Origin: Rhodocyclus gracilis
Lineage (GTDB): Bacteria > Pseudomonadota > Gammaproteobacteria > Burkholderiales > Rhodocyclaceae
Direction of reading: 5' to 3'
NCBI RefSeq assembly: GCF_009617575.1
Contig: NZ_WIXJ01000007.1
Location: forward strand, 89,200-153,199
Length of the DNA stretch: 64,000 bases
How positions within the stretch are numbered: the first letter of the stretch is position 1; the number at the start of each line of letters is the position of its first letter. The notes beneath the pieces are model-generated. The model saw only the letters and a list, made by a program, of their open reading frames with translations, had not been told where the DNA came from and ran no database searches. A program made the position numbers and the translations under genes. This document shows positions 57,024-64,000 of the stretch, in pieces.

Positions 57024-57085
57024 ACCCGCAGCGCGAGCGAATTTCGCGCCGCCGCCACTGCTTCGCTCACTTCACGGAATCGTCC

Positions 57086-58021
57086 ATGTCCACGCTCATC
57101 TGCGGCTCCATCGCCTACGACACGATCATGATCTTTCATGATCGCTTCAAGAACCACATCCTGCCGGAACAGATCCACATCCTGAACGTAGCTTTCCTGA
57201 CGCCGGAGATGCGCCGCGAGTTCGGCGGCTGTGCCGGCAACATCGCCTACAACCTGCAACTCATTGGCGGCGATCCGCTGATCATGGCGACGGTCGGCGA
57301 CGACGCCGACATGTACCTCGCCCGACTCGACGCGCTGGGCCTCTCGCGCAAGCACGTCCGTCGCGTTGCCGACAGCTTCACGGCACAGGCATTCATCACG
57401 ACCGACCTCGACAACAACCAGATCACCGCCTTCCACCCCGGCGCCATGAGTTTCTCGCATCTCAACCATGTCGCGGACACGCAAGGCGTCACGCTCGCCA
57501 TCGTCGCCCCGGACGGCCGCGACGGCATGCAAAAGCACGCGCGCGACCTGGCCGCCGCCGGCATTCCCTTCCTCTTCGACCCCGGCCAGGGCCTGCCGAT
57601 GTTCTCCGGCGATGACCTGCTCGAATTTTTGCGCCTCGCTGATTTCGCCTGCTTCAACGACTACGAAGCGCAATTGCTGTGCGATCGCACCGGCCGCACC
57701 CTCGACGAACTCGCCGGCGAGGTGCGCGCGCTCATCGTCACGCGGGGCGGTGAAGGCTCGGAGATCCGTGCCGACGGGCAACTCATCAACATTCCCTGCG
57801 TCAAAGCCGACGCCATCCTTGACCCGACGGGCTGCGGCGACGCCTACCGTTCCGGCCTGCTCTACGGCATCAACGCCGGCTGGAACTGGGAAAAAACCGG
57901 GCGTCTCGCCTCGCTCATGGGCGCCATCAAGATCGCGCATCGCGGCGGCCAGAATCACACGCCGAGCCGCGATGAAATCAACCAGCGCTACGCCGGCGCT
58001 TTCGGCGAAAATCTCTGGTAG
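57086..58021 (+). CDS. PfkB-family carbohydrate/nucleoside kinase
   Basis: Encodes 311 residues of the ribokinase fold. The N-terminus LICGSIAYDTIMIF is the sugar-binding start; FGGCAGNIAYNLQLIGG is the PfkB signature 1 region. The ATP-binding/anion-hole motif is DPTGCGDAYRSGLLYG, where GCGD replaces the common GAGD while keeping the catalytic Asp. Resemblance to adenosine kinase-type members is visible, but substrate cannot be assigned. It is 62 bp downstream of the DUF3426 gene. Confidence 0.9.
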   Translation: MSTLICGSIAYDTIMIFHDRFKNHILPEQIHILNVAFLTPEMRREFGGCAGNIAYNLQLIGGDPLIMATVGDDADMYLARLDALGLSRKHVRRVADSFTAQAFITTDLDNNQITAFHPGAMSFSHLNHVADTQGVTLAIVAPDGRDGMQKHARDLAAAGIPFLFDPGQGLPMFSGDDLLEFLRLADFACFNDYEAQLLCDRTGRTLDELAGEVRALIVTRGGEGSEIRADGQLINIPCVKADAILDPTGCGDAYRSGLLYGINAGWNWEKTGRLASLMGAIKIAHRGGQNHTPSRDEINQRYAGAFGENLW

Positions 58022-58089
58022 GTCGCCGTCTCGCCTCGCAGCGACATGCAGCGAACGCACAGGCGACCGATGACTACGAAAGGAACGCC

Positions 58090-58557
58090 ATGAATACCAC
58101 CTCACATCGTCTGGCGGCAGCACTGCTCGCCAGCGCCAGCCTCGTGACCCTCGCCGGTTGCGCCAGCAGCCGCTCCGGCAACGTCTACTCGCGCGATCAG
58201 GCCCGGCAGGAAATGACCGTGCGCCTGGGCGTCGTCGAAAGCGTTCGTGAAGTGCAGATGGAAGGCACCCACTCCGGCGCCGGCACGCTCGCAGGCGGCG
58301 CCATCGGCGGCGTTGCCGGCAGCAACATCGGAGGCGGCAACGGCCAGATCGTCGGCGCCATCGTCGGCGCCGTAGCGGGCGCCGTCGCCGGCAACGCCAT
58401 CGAAAACAGGGCGACGGGCAAGACCGGGCTGGAAATCACCGTTCGCCTCGATCATGGCGGAATGGTCGCCATCGTTCAGGAAGCCGACGAGTACTTCGCC
58501 GCAGGACAGCGCGTGCGCGTGCTGTCCGGTCGCGGACAGTCGCGCGTCACCCACTGA
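58090..58557 (+). CDS. Glycine-zipper outer-membrane lipoprotein, SlyB/Pcp-like
   Basis: Encodes 155 residues. Signal peptide with lipobox LAGC gives a lipidated Cys near residue 24. A glycine-zipper 2TM region (about 62-103) contains GAGTLAGGAIGGVAGSNIGGG and IVGAIVGAVAGAVAGNAIE. The C-terminal domain EITVRLDHGGMVAIVQEAD matches SlyB-type lipoproteins, which protect outer-membrane integrity under stress. AAAGGAAC-type SD lies upstream. Confidence 0.9.
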   Translation: MNTTSHRLAAALLASASLVTLAGCASSRSGNVYSRDQARQEMTVRLGVVESVREVQMEGTHSGAGTLAGGAIGGVAGSNIGGGNGQIVGAIVGAVAGAVAGNAIENRATGKTGLEITVRLDHGGMVAIVQEADEYFAAGQRVRVLSGRGQSRVTH

Positions 58558-58583
58558 TAGAACAAGCGATACGCCCTCATCAC

Positions 58584-58608
58584 CGATGCCGGCCATGCGC
58601 CGGCATCG
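58584..58608 (+). terminator. Strong hairpin after the glycine-zipper lipoprotein gene
   Basis: CGATGCCGGC and GCCGGCATCG form a perfect 10-bp stem with a 5-base loop, 27 bases after the stop. No T-run follows, so termination may need Rho or the hairpin may stabilise the mRNA 3' end. Confidence 0.55.
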
Positions 58609-58723
58609 CTCGTCTGGCTGGCCTTGGCGCCCTGCCGAACGGCGACCGAAACTTTCATCGGTCTGCAATTTCTCTGTAATGTCGCCCCCCTAAAGTTGCC
58701 CCGGACAACAACAGGGGACAACT

Positions 58724-59482
58724 ATGACGACGACTCTCGATACCCGCCCGCAAGGCACTCGCCCGGCGCGGCAAAAACTCTCGGTCGATATCGCCCGCTG
58801 CGACCGCGAAATTCTCGAAGCCCAAAAACTGCGCTACCGCGTCTTCGCCGGCGAGCTGGGCGCCAATCTCGCAACGCGCACGCCGGGCGTCGATCACGAC
58901 ATTTACGACCCCTACTGCGACCACCTCGTCGTCCGCGACGAAACCTCCGGTGAGATCGTCGGCACCTACCGCATCCTCTCGCCCGAAAATGCCCGGCGCA
59001 TCGGCGGCTACTACACCGAAAACGAATTCGACCTCACCCGTCTGCAACACCTGCGCCCGCACCTCGTCGAAATCGGCCGCTCCTGCGTGCATCCCGATTT
59101 CCGGACAGGCGCAACGATCACCATGCTGTGGGCCGGTCTCGCCCGCTACATGCGCGAAAACGGCCATGAATACCTGATCGGCTGCGCCAGCATCAGCATG
59201 GGCGACGGCGGCCACGCGGCAGCCAGCCTCTACAGCCAACTGGGCGAGCAGATGAGCCCGCTCGAGTACCGCGTTTTCCCACGCTGCCCACTGCCGCTGG
59301 CGGCCCTCAAGAACGATCTGCCGGCCGAAATGCCGCCGCTGATCAAGGGCTATCTGCGCGCCGGTGCCTACGTCTGCGGCGACCCGGCCTGGGATCCGGA
59401 CTTCAACACGGCCGACCTGCCGCTGTTGCTGTCGATGTCACGCGTCGGCGACCGCTACGCGCGCCACTTCCTCAGCCGCTAG
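58724..59482 (+). CDS. olsB: L-ornithine N-alpha-acyltransferase, OlsB-like GNAT
   Basis: Encodes 252 residues. OlsB transfers a 3-hydroxyacyl group from ACP to ornithine, forming lyso-ornithine lipid. Family features are LRYRVFAGELGA, DPYCDHLVVRD, EIGRSCVHPDFRTGATI, MGDGGHAAAS, and the C-terminal DPDFNTADLPLLL. An acyltransferase of the OlsA/PlsC type follows on the same strand after 312 bp, supporting a two-step ornithine-lipid pathway. Assignment rests on family pattern and context. Confidence 0.85.
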   Translation: MTTTLDTRPQGTRPARQKLSVDIARCDREILEAQKLRYRVFAGELGANLATRTPGVDHDIYDPYCDHLVVRDETSGEIVGTYRILSPENARRIGGYYTENEFDLTRLQHLRPHLVEIGRSCVHPDFRTGATITMLWAGLARYMRENGHEYLIGCASISMGDGGHAAASLYSQLGEQMSPLEYRVFPRCPLPLAALKNDLPAEMPPLIKGYLRAGAYVCGDPAWDPDFNTADLPLLLSMSRVGDRYARHFLSR

Positions 59483-59794
59483 TCGGCGCGGCGCCACCAC
59501 CGGATCACACGCACGCACGCAGGCGGGCGCGGCGCGCGCGGCACGGCCCGCCAGCGTCGGCGTCCCAGCCGCTTCGCCGCAGCCCCCTCCTCGCGTCCGG
59601 TTACTGCGTCGCGTAACGCGCCTCGCCGTAGTGCGGCGAAGGCGCAACCGCGGCAGCTTTGCGGCAAGCAACACCCACGCTGCGAATCGCCCTCGTCCCT
59701 CCGCCATCGACGGCGGGCACTGGCGCGGAGCGACAAAAGGCGTGCGTATAATCTGCCATCCCACTCTGATCGCGTTTCTCGCGCCCTCGCCACA
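59483..59794. other. 312-bp intergenic region without recognisable gene
   Basis: GC-rich sequence between the olsB-like and olsA-like genes. I see no open frame with plausible protein features, no clear promoter, and no terminator with a T-run. TATAATCTG near 59746-59754 could be a -10 for the downstream gene, but no good -35 is at the right distance. Confidence 0.5.
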
Positions 59795-60712
59795 GTGCCG
59801 AACACTCCTGAAACTGCGTCTTTGCCACTTCGCGCCATCCGGCTGTTACGACTGGCCTTGCATGTCATCTGGGGAATCAGCCTCGTCTGGGCGCTTTATC
59901 CGTTCATCCACGACCGTCGACGCCTGTGGCTCAAGCAGCGCTGGTCGCGGCAACTGCTCGATATCCTCGCGGTGCGTCTCGACGCTCATTTATCGAGCGC
60001 GGCGCCGGGCAGCCTGATCGTCGCCAATCACATCTCCTGGCTCGACATCTTTGCACTGAACGCGGCGCGACCGGTGGCCTTCATTTCCAAGGCCGAAGTG
60101 CGGCAATGGCCCCTGATTGGCTGGCTTTCGGCGCATACCGATACAGTCTTTCTCGAACGGGGCAGTCGCGCGCACGCCAAGGTGGTGAACGAGCGCATTG
60201 ACGCGCTGCTCTCGGCCGAGAAGGACGTCGCCGTATTTCCGGAAGGAACGACGACGGACGGTACGCATCTGCTGGCCTTCCACGCCGCGCTGCTGCAACC
60301 GGCCATCGCCGCGGGGCGGCCGCTGCAACCCGTCGCCGTCTCCTACCATGAGCTTGACGGCAGCCGCAGCCTGGCGCCGGCGTACATTGGCGAAACGACG
60401 CTGCTCGAGTGCGTTCTGGCAATCATCAGCCGGCGCGGAATCATCGTTCGCGTGCAGCCCACCCCCGCGTTGCCGACGAGCAAACGCCATCGTCGCGAAC
60501 TGGCGCACGCTGCCCGCGCCGCCATCGCCTTCCGGCTGGCCTTGCCGCTTGAACTCCCGGAAGTTACGGCGCCCGCCCCCCCCGCCGAGGCCGCCGCCGG
60601 AGTTGAACCCCAGCCAAACACCGCCCACGCGTCAGGCGCCGCAACTGATCGCGGCGCCCCCCGCAGCGCCACTGGCGACAGCAACGGCGATCAGCCCGTC
60701 GCGCAGCCCTGA
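59795..60712 (+). CDS. olsA: 1-acylglycerol-3-phosphate/lyso-ornithine lipid O-acyltransferase, PlsC family
   Basis: Encodes 305 residues. Catalytic NHISWLD (HX4D) near residue 77 and the substrate-binding FPEGTTTDG near 147 define the PlsC/OlsA family. A membrane helix is visible near residues 20-38 (LALHVIWGISLVWALYPF). The C-terminal 50 residues are Pro/Ala-rich and probably disordered. Proximity to the olsB-like gene favours OlsA (second acylation of ornithine lipid) over general PlsC, but this is inference. Confidence 0.8.
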   Translation: MPNTPETASLPLRAIRLLRLALHVIWGISLVWALYPFIHDRRRLWLKQRWSRQLLDILAVRLDAHLSSAAPGSLIVANHISWLDIFALNAARPVAFISKAEVRQWPLIGWLSAHTDTVFLERGSRAHAKVVNERIDALLSAEKDVAVFPEGTTTDGTHLLAFHAALLQPAIAAGRPLQPVAVSYHELDGSRSLAPAYIGETTLLECVLAIISRRGIIVRVQPTPALPTSKRHRRELAHAARAAIAFRLALPLELPEVTAPAPPAEAAAGVEPQPNTAHASGAATDRGAPRSATGDSNGDQPVAQP

Positions 60713-60731
60713 ACGAGTCCTTGGCGCCTGC

Positions 60732-61568
60732 TCAGGCGCGCGGCAACTCCAGAGGCACCGACTCGCCACTCGCGCAGTCGACCTGAAACAGGGCGCGATC
60801 TTCGAGGCGCAGGGCGGTCAAGCGCCCGCCCCAGAGGCAGCCGGAATCGAGCGCCAGCAGATTGGAGCGCAGGGTCAGGCCGAGCGCCGACCAATGGCCG
60901 ACGACCATCACCGCATCGGCACTGCGCCGATGCGGGGCGTCGAACCAGGGCAGATAGCCCGCTGGTGCCTTGGCGACCTCGCCCTTCACTCGAAAATCCA
61001 TGACGCCCGCCGCCGTGCAAAAACGCATTCGTGTCATGGCGTTGACGATCACCCGCAAGCGCGGCCAGCCAGCAAGATCGTCCGACCAGGCCGCCGGTTC
61101 GCTGCCCCAGAGGCGCGAGAGAAAGGTCTCGTAGTCGTCGCTGGACAGGGCGCTTTCGACCTCGGCGGCCAAGGCGCGCGCCTGCACGACGCTCCACTGC
61201 GGCAACAGGCCGGCGTGCACCATGCAAAATTCATTTTCAAGGTGACACAGGCGCTGCCGGCGCAACCAGTCGAGCAACTCGTCACGGTCGGGAGCGGCGA
61301 GAACCGCCGCCAGCGTATCGTCCTTGCCCCGCTTGCCATGGCCAGCTGCGACCATGAGCAAATACAAGTCGTGATTGCCAAGGACGGTGACCGCTGCATC
61401 GCCGAGCCCGCGGATGTAGCGCAACGTCTCCAGCGAACGCGGACCGCGATTGACGAGGTCGCCAACGAGCCAGAGGCGGTCGTGGGCCGGATCGAAGGCG
61501 CACAGATCGAGCAGGCGCCGGAACGAATCGAAACACCCCTGAATGTCACCGACCGCGTACGTCGCCAT
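60732..61568 (-). CDS. apaH: Bis(5'-nucleosyl)-tetraphosphatase, symmetrical
   Basis: Encodes 278 residues. It hydrolyses Ap4A to two ADP. Metallophosphatase motifs are [12 protein letters not shown] (GDIHG-type with Gln), [26 protein letters not shown] and VHAGLLPQW. It removes alarmones and noncanonical RNA caps. It is 20 bp downstream of galE on the same strand. Confidence 0.96.
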   Translation of the reverse strand: MATYAVGDIQGCFDSFRRLLDLCAFDPAHDRLWLVGDLVNRGPRSLETLRYIRGLGDAAVTVLGNHDLYLLMVAAGHGKRGKDDTLAAVLAAPDRDELLDWLRRQRLCHLENEFCMVHAGLLPQWSVVQARALAAEVESALSSDDYETFLSRLWGSEPAAWSDDLAGWPRLRVIVNAMTRMRFCTAAGVMDFRVKGEVAKAPAGYLPWFDAPHRRSADAVMVVGHWSALGLTLRSNLLALDSGCLWGGRLTALRLEDRALFQVDCASGESVPLELPRA

Positions 61569-61589
61569 ATCCTCCCCCTGATCTTTCGC

Positions 61590-62603
61590 CTATTTTTTCG
61601 TCAGCGCGGGCTGACGTTGCTGCCAGCGCCACGCGTCACGACACATGGCATCGATATCCCGCTGCGCGCGCCAGCCGAGCAGATGCTGCGCCGCTGCGGG
61701 ATCGGCCCAACACTCCGCGATATCCCCCGGACGCCTACCGACGATGGCGAAAGGCAGCTCACGCCCGCACGCGGCAGAAAACGCCCGCACCATCTCCAAC
61801 ACGGAGGTGCCGCGCCCAGTGCCGAGATTCACCGTCAGCATACCCGCGTGCTGCGCCAGGTAGTTCAGTGCCGCCATGTGCCCGTCGGCGAGATCGACGA
61901 CGTGAATGTAGTCGCGAACCCCCGTCCCATCCGGCGTCGGCCAATCGCCGCCAAAGACCGACAGCTTTTCGCGAACACCTGCCGCCACCTGCGCGACATA
62001 AGGCATCAGGTTATTTGGAATCCCCGTCGGCGACTCGCCCAGCAGCGCGCTCTCATGCGCGCCAACCGGATTGAAATAGCGCAGCCGGGCAATCCGCCAA
62101 TCGGGATTCGCGGCAGCCATGTCGGCCAGCATATCTTCGATCATCAACTTGCTGGCACCGTACGGGTTGGTCGTCGCGCGCGGAAAATCCTCGCGAATCG
62201 GTACCGATGCGGGGTCGCCATACACCGTCGCCGACGAGCTGAAAACCAGAACACGCACGTCGGCCTCTTCCATCGCCGCCAACAACGCCGTCGTGCCGCC
62301 CACATTGCAATCGTAATAGCGCAGCGGCCACGCCACCGATTCGCCGACCGCTTTCAGTCCAGCAAAATGAATGACGGCATCAACAGGACACGTGGAAAAT
62401 ATCCGACGCAATAACGCACGGTCGCGCACATCGCCCTCAAAAACCGTCGGCGAAACCCCGGCCAATTCCTTGATGCGCTCAACAACAGAGGAATCGCTGT
62501 TGGACAGATTATCGAGGATCGTTACCTGATGATGAGCCGCCAGTAAGGCAACGCAGGTATGCGAACCGATATATCCAGTACCACCCGTAACCAGAATGTG
62601 CAT
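61590..62603 (-). CDS. galE: UDP-glucose 4-epimerase
   Basis: Encodes 337 residues. It interconverts UDP-glucose and UDP-galactose for surface polysaccharide. The NAD-binding VTGGTGYIGSHTCV is at residues 5-18, catalytic Ser/Tyr-Lys are in VFSSSATVYG and NPYGASKLMIE (YxxxK), and the C-terminal DYIHVVDLADGH is typical. It stands between hns and apaH with no other polysaccharide gene nearby. Confidence 0.97.
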   Translation of the reverse strand: MHILVTGGTGYIGSHTCVALLAAHHQVTILDNLSNSDSSVVERIKELAGVSPTVFEGDVRDRALLRRIFSTCPVDAVIHFAGLKAVGESVAWPLRYYDCNVGGTTALLAAMEEADVRVLVFSSSATVYGDPASVPIREDFPRATTNPYGASKLMIEDMLADMAAANPDWRIARLRYFNPVGAHESALLGESPTGIPNNLMPYVAQVAAGVREKLSVFGGDWPTPDGTGVRDYIHVVDLADGHMAALNYLAQHAGMLTVNLGTGRGTSVLEMVRAFSAACGRELPFAIVGRRPGDIAECWADPAAAQHLLGWRAQRDIDAMCRDAWRWQQRQPALTKK

Positions 62604-62738
62604 AAGTCTCTCGAAGTTTGCGGCGCGCAGTCACCAGGATAAGGCCGCACGCCAATTACTGCGCGCTCTATCCAGCCTTCGGCGGCACGTGACGCACGTC
62701 ATCGCGAAAACATCACAGGCATAACGCACACACCCAAT

Positions 62739-62782
62739 AAAAAAGGCGCCTGGTCGCAAACAGTTGCGACGCGGCGCCTTTA
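62739..62782 (-). terminator. Intrinsic terminator of hns
   Basis: On the minus strand GGCGCC-N22-GGCGCC with an inner 7-bp stem (GTCGCAA/TTGCGAC), followed by T6 (complement of AAAAAA at 62739-62744). It lies 23-66 bp past the hns stop. Confidence 0.9.
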
Positions 62783-62804
62783 GCGGCGAAGCGTGATCAG
62801 GCGA

Positions 62805-63116
62805 TCAGGCGACGAGGAACTCGCTGCGCGTACGGCCAGCCGATTCCAGTGCCGTCAGCCACTTCGGCGCAACGCCACGGCCCGTCCACGTTTCACCGGC
62901 CGGGCCGCGATACTTGATCGCCACCGCCTTACGCAGTTTAGCCGGCGCCTTGGCCGCCCCCGACGCCTTGAAGCCGATATCCTCAGCCGTCAGGCCATGC
63001 GCGGCCACCCATTCACGAACCTGGGCAATTGCCGCCGCACGGGCGGCCTTGCGGGTTTCTTCGATTTGCTTGTCCAGCGCATCACGTTGCGCAATAAGGT
63101 CTTGTAGATTGCTCAT
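62805..63116 (-). CDS. hns: H-NS-family nucleoid-associated protein
   Basis: Encodes 103 residues. The N-terminal coiled-coil oligomerisation region (LQDLIAQRDALDKQIEETRKAA) is followed by a linker and the DNA-binding domain with YRGPAGETWTGRGVAPKWLTAL, which contains the family W-T-G-R-G-x-x-P-x-W core. It binds AT-rich DNA and silences acquired genes. The start at 63116 (MSNLQDL) is chosen; an upstream in-frame ATG at 63218 adds unrelated residues. An IS3 element is its upstream neighbour. Confidence 0.93.
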   Translation of the reverse strand: MSNLQDLIAQRDALDKQIEETRKAARAAAIAQVREWVAAHGLTAEDIGFKASGAAKAPAKLRKAVAIKYRGPAGETWTGRGVAPKWLTALESAGRTRSEFLVA

Positions 63117-63544
63117 CAGTCTCTCTCCATTGAATAAAACGTCCTGATACCCGGCCACTGTTTTTCCTGACCGGACACTGACCGAAAAGTTCTGCGCGGT
63201 AAAACGACCATCGCTCAACAGTACAAATCCCTACATACCGCAGCGCCGGATGGCCGCCAACGCTGTCACCGGCGATCATACCACTCAAAAAGACGTTTTA
63301 TAACAATAACTACGGAAAGACAAAAGGACGCCGGACGAAGAAAGCGTCGCTGTTACGCCGCCCCAATGCAATCGCCATCATCCCACTATGCTGAAGGAAG
63401 CAAAACCTGAGCAGGTGAATGTAAAAATGGACGCACGCGAACGGTAAAAATCCGAGTTAAACATCAGAAACTTGTTACAAAAAATGACAGGCATAGGGTT
63501 TTAGGTGACTGAATCCCCTGACCTGCCTGACTTCTTCGGACCAC
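63117..63544. other. AT-richer 428-bp gap between hns and an insertion sequence
   Basis: Contains the hns leader and probably its promoter: TATGAT on the minus strand at 63275-63280 is a possible -10. An A/T-rich patch (63296-63315) lies upstream of it. The right part (about 63500-63544) probably includes the terminal inverted repeat of the IS3 element. No gene is seen. Confidence 0.45.
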
Positions 63545-64000
63545 TTATTCCTGGAGAACGGCCTCCGGTTGGGTGGTTGATAGACGGGCTTTCTTGAACG
63601 CCACTGGCGTCTGGTTACCCAGGCTCGAATGCGGGCGGACCTCATTGTAGTGCTGGCGCCATTGCTCGATGACCACCTTGGCCTCGAGCCGATGGCGGAA
63701 CCACTTCATCGACAGGCACTCATCCCGAAACTTGCCGTTGAAGCGCTCGGTCGTCCCGTTTTGCCAAGGCTTGCCGGGATCGATCAGCGCCATGTCGAGA
63801 TTCTGATCGGCCGCCCAGCGCAGTAGCGCGCAGGACACGAACTCGGGCCCGTTGTCCGACCGCAAGACCTGTGGGGCGCCGTGGATGCTGATCAGTCGGG
63901 AAAGAACCTCCACGACCCGCGCCGAACGGATCGAGCCGGCCACATCAATCGCCAGGCACTCGCGGGTGTATTCGTCGATGACGGTCAGGCATTTCAGTGC
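63545..64000 (-). mobile_element. IS3-family insertion sequence, transposase OrfB C-terminal part (runs off the window)
   Basis: The minus-strand frame is open from the window edge to the stop at 63545, 151 residues. It contains the DDE integrase core: the first Asp region LKCLTVIDEYTRECLAID, the second Asp in LRSDNGPEFVS, and the Glu in NGTTERFNGKFRDECL, plus HYNEVRPHSSLGNQTP. The N-terminal part and OrfA lie beyond 64000. The nearest end of the element is expected within about 63500-63544, but the inverted repeat partner is outside the window, so the border cannot be fixed. Confidence 0.93.

Overview
The window is a GC-rich chromosomal segment of a free-living diazotrophic betaproteobacterium, most like the Rhodocyclales (Azoarcus/Dechloromonas/Accumulibacter relatives). 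This placement is inferred from several gene orders: glnA-DUF4124-ntrB-ntrC, the string from a TPR lipoprotein-type gene through lolB-ispE-tRNA-Gln-prs-rplY-pth-ychF, birA-coaX-SPOR, accB-accC-prmA-DUF3426, and a beta-type H-NS. Genus is not resolvable from the sequence alone. REGION 1 (1-11200, + strand) is a molybdenum and nitrogenase-cofactor island: the end of a ModE/TOBE gene, modA, a small NifX-family gene, modD, modB, modC, then nifE, nifN, nifX, two small nifX-associated genes (DUF269 and DUF683 types), fdxB, nifU and nifS. It supplies molybdate, the NifEN scaffold, the cofactor carrier, a ferredoxin and the Fe-S assembly pair. nifHDK, nifB, nifV and nifA are not in the window. nifE and nifN each have a perfect TGT-N10-ACA NifA site and a -24/-12 sigma-54 promoter, with almost identical geometry. 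REGION 2 (11200-21800, - strand) holds birA-coaX-trpB2-SPOR-coaE-zapD and the nitrogen-control genes glnA-DUF4124-ntrB-ntrC. The glnA upstream region has two NtrC sites 31 bp apart and a sigma-54 promoter, so general nitrogen control and nitrogen fixation sit about 10 kb apart. 

REGION 3 (22100-27350, + strand) has a rhodanese, nadA, a ybhP-like nuclease-family gene overlapping a clsB-like cardiolipin synthase, and an ABC1/UbiB-family kinase. REGION 4 (27400-35650, - strand) is translation and envelope housekeeping: gluQ, ychF, pth, rplY, prs, tRNA-Gln, ispE, lolB and a TPR protein. REGION 5 (35870-45630) has mutM, a CHASE-GGDEF diguanylate cyclase, a 2[4Fe-4S] ferredoxin, coaD, rsmD, two M16 peptidase-family genes and, divergently, ftsY-ftsE-ftsX. 

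REGION 6 (45700-60700, mostly + strand) carries a BON protein and a membrane stress protein, an M18 aminopeptidase, rpoH behind a perfect CIRCE operator, mpl (- strand), a divergent nucleotidyltransferase-like gene coupled to a TlpA-type thioredoxin, aroQ, accB-accC, prmA, a DUF3426 zinc-ribbon protein, a PfkB-family kinase, a glycine-zipper lipoprotein, and an olsB/olsA-like pair for ornithine lipids. REGION 7 (60730-64000, - strand) has apaH, galE, hns and the 3' part of an IS3-family transposase running off the right edge. No CRISPR array, prophage or conventional defence island is visible. The most notable items are regulatory (paired NifA/sigma-54 promoters, CIRCE over the rpoH promoter, the glnA control region) and architectural (NifX-like gene inside the mod operon, NifX with a Gly/Ser-rich insertion, trpB2 inside a coenzyme-metabolism operon, the degenerate nucleotidyltransferase).
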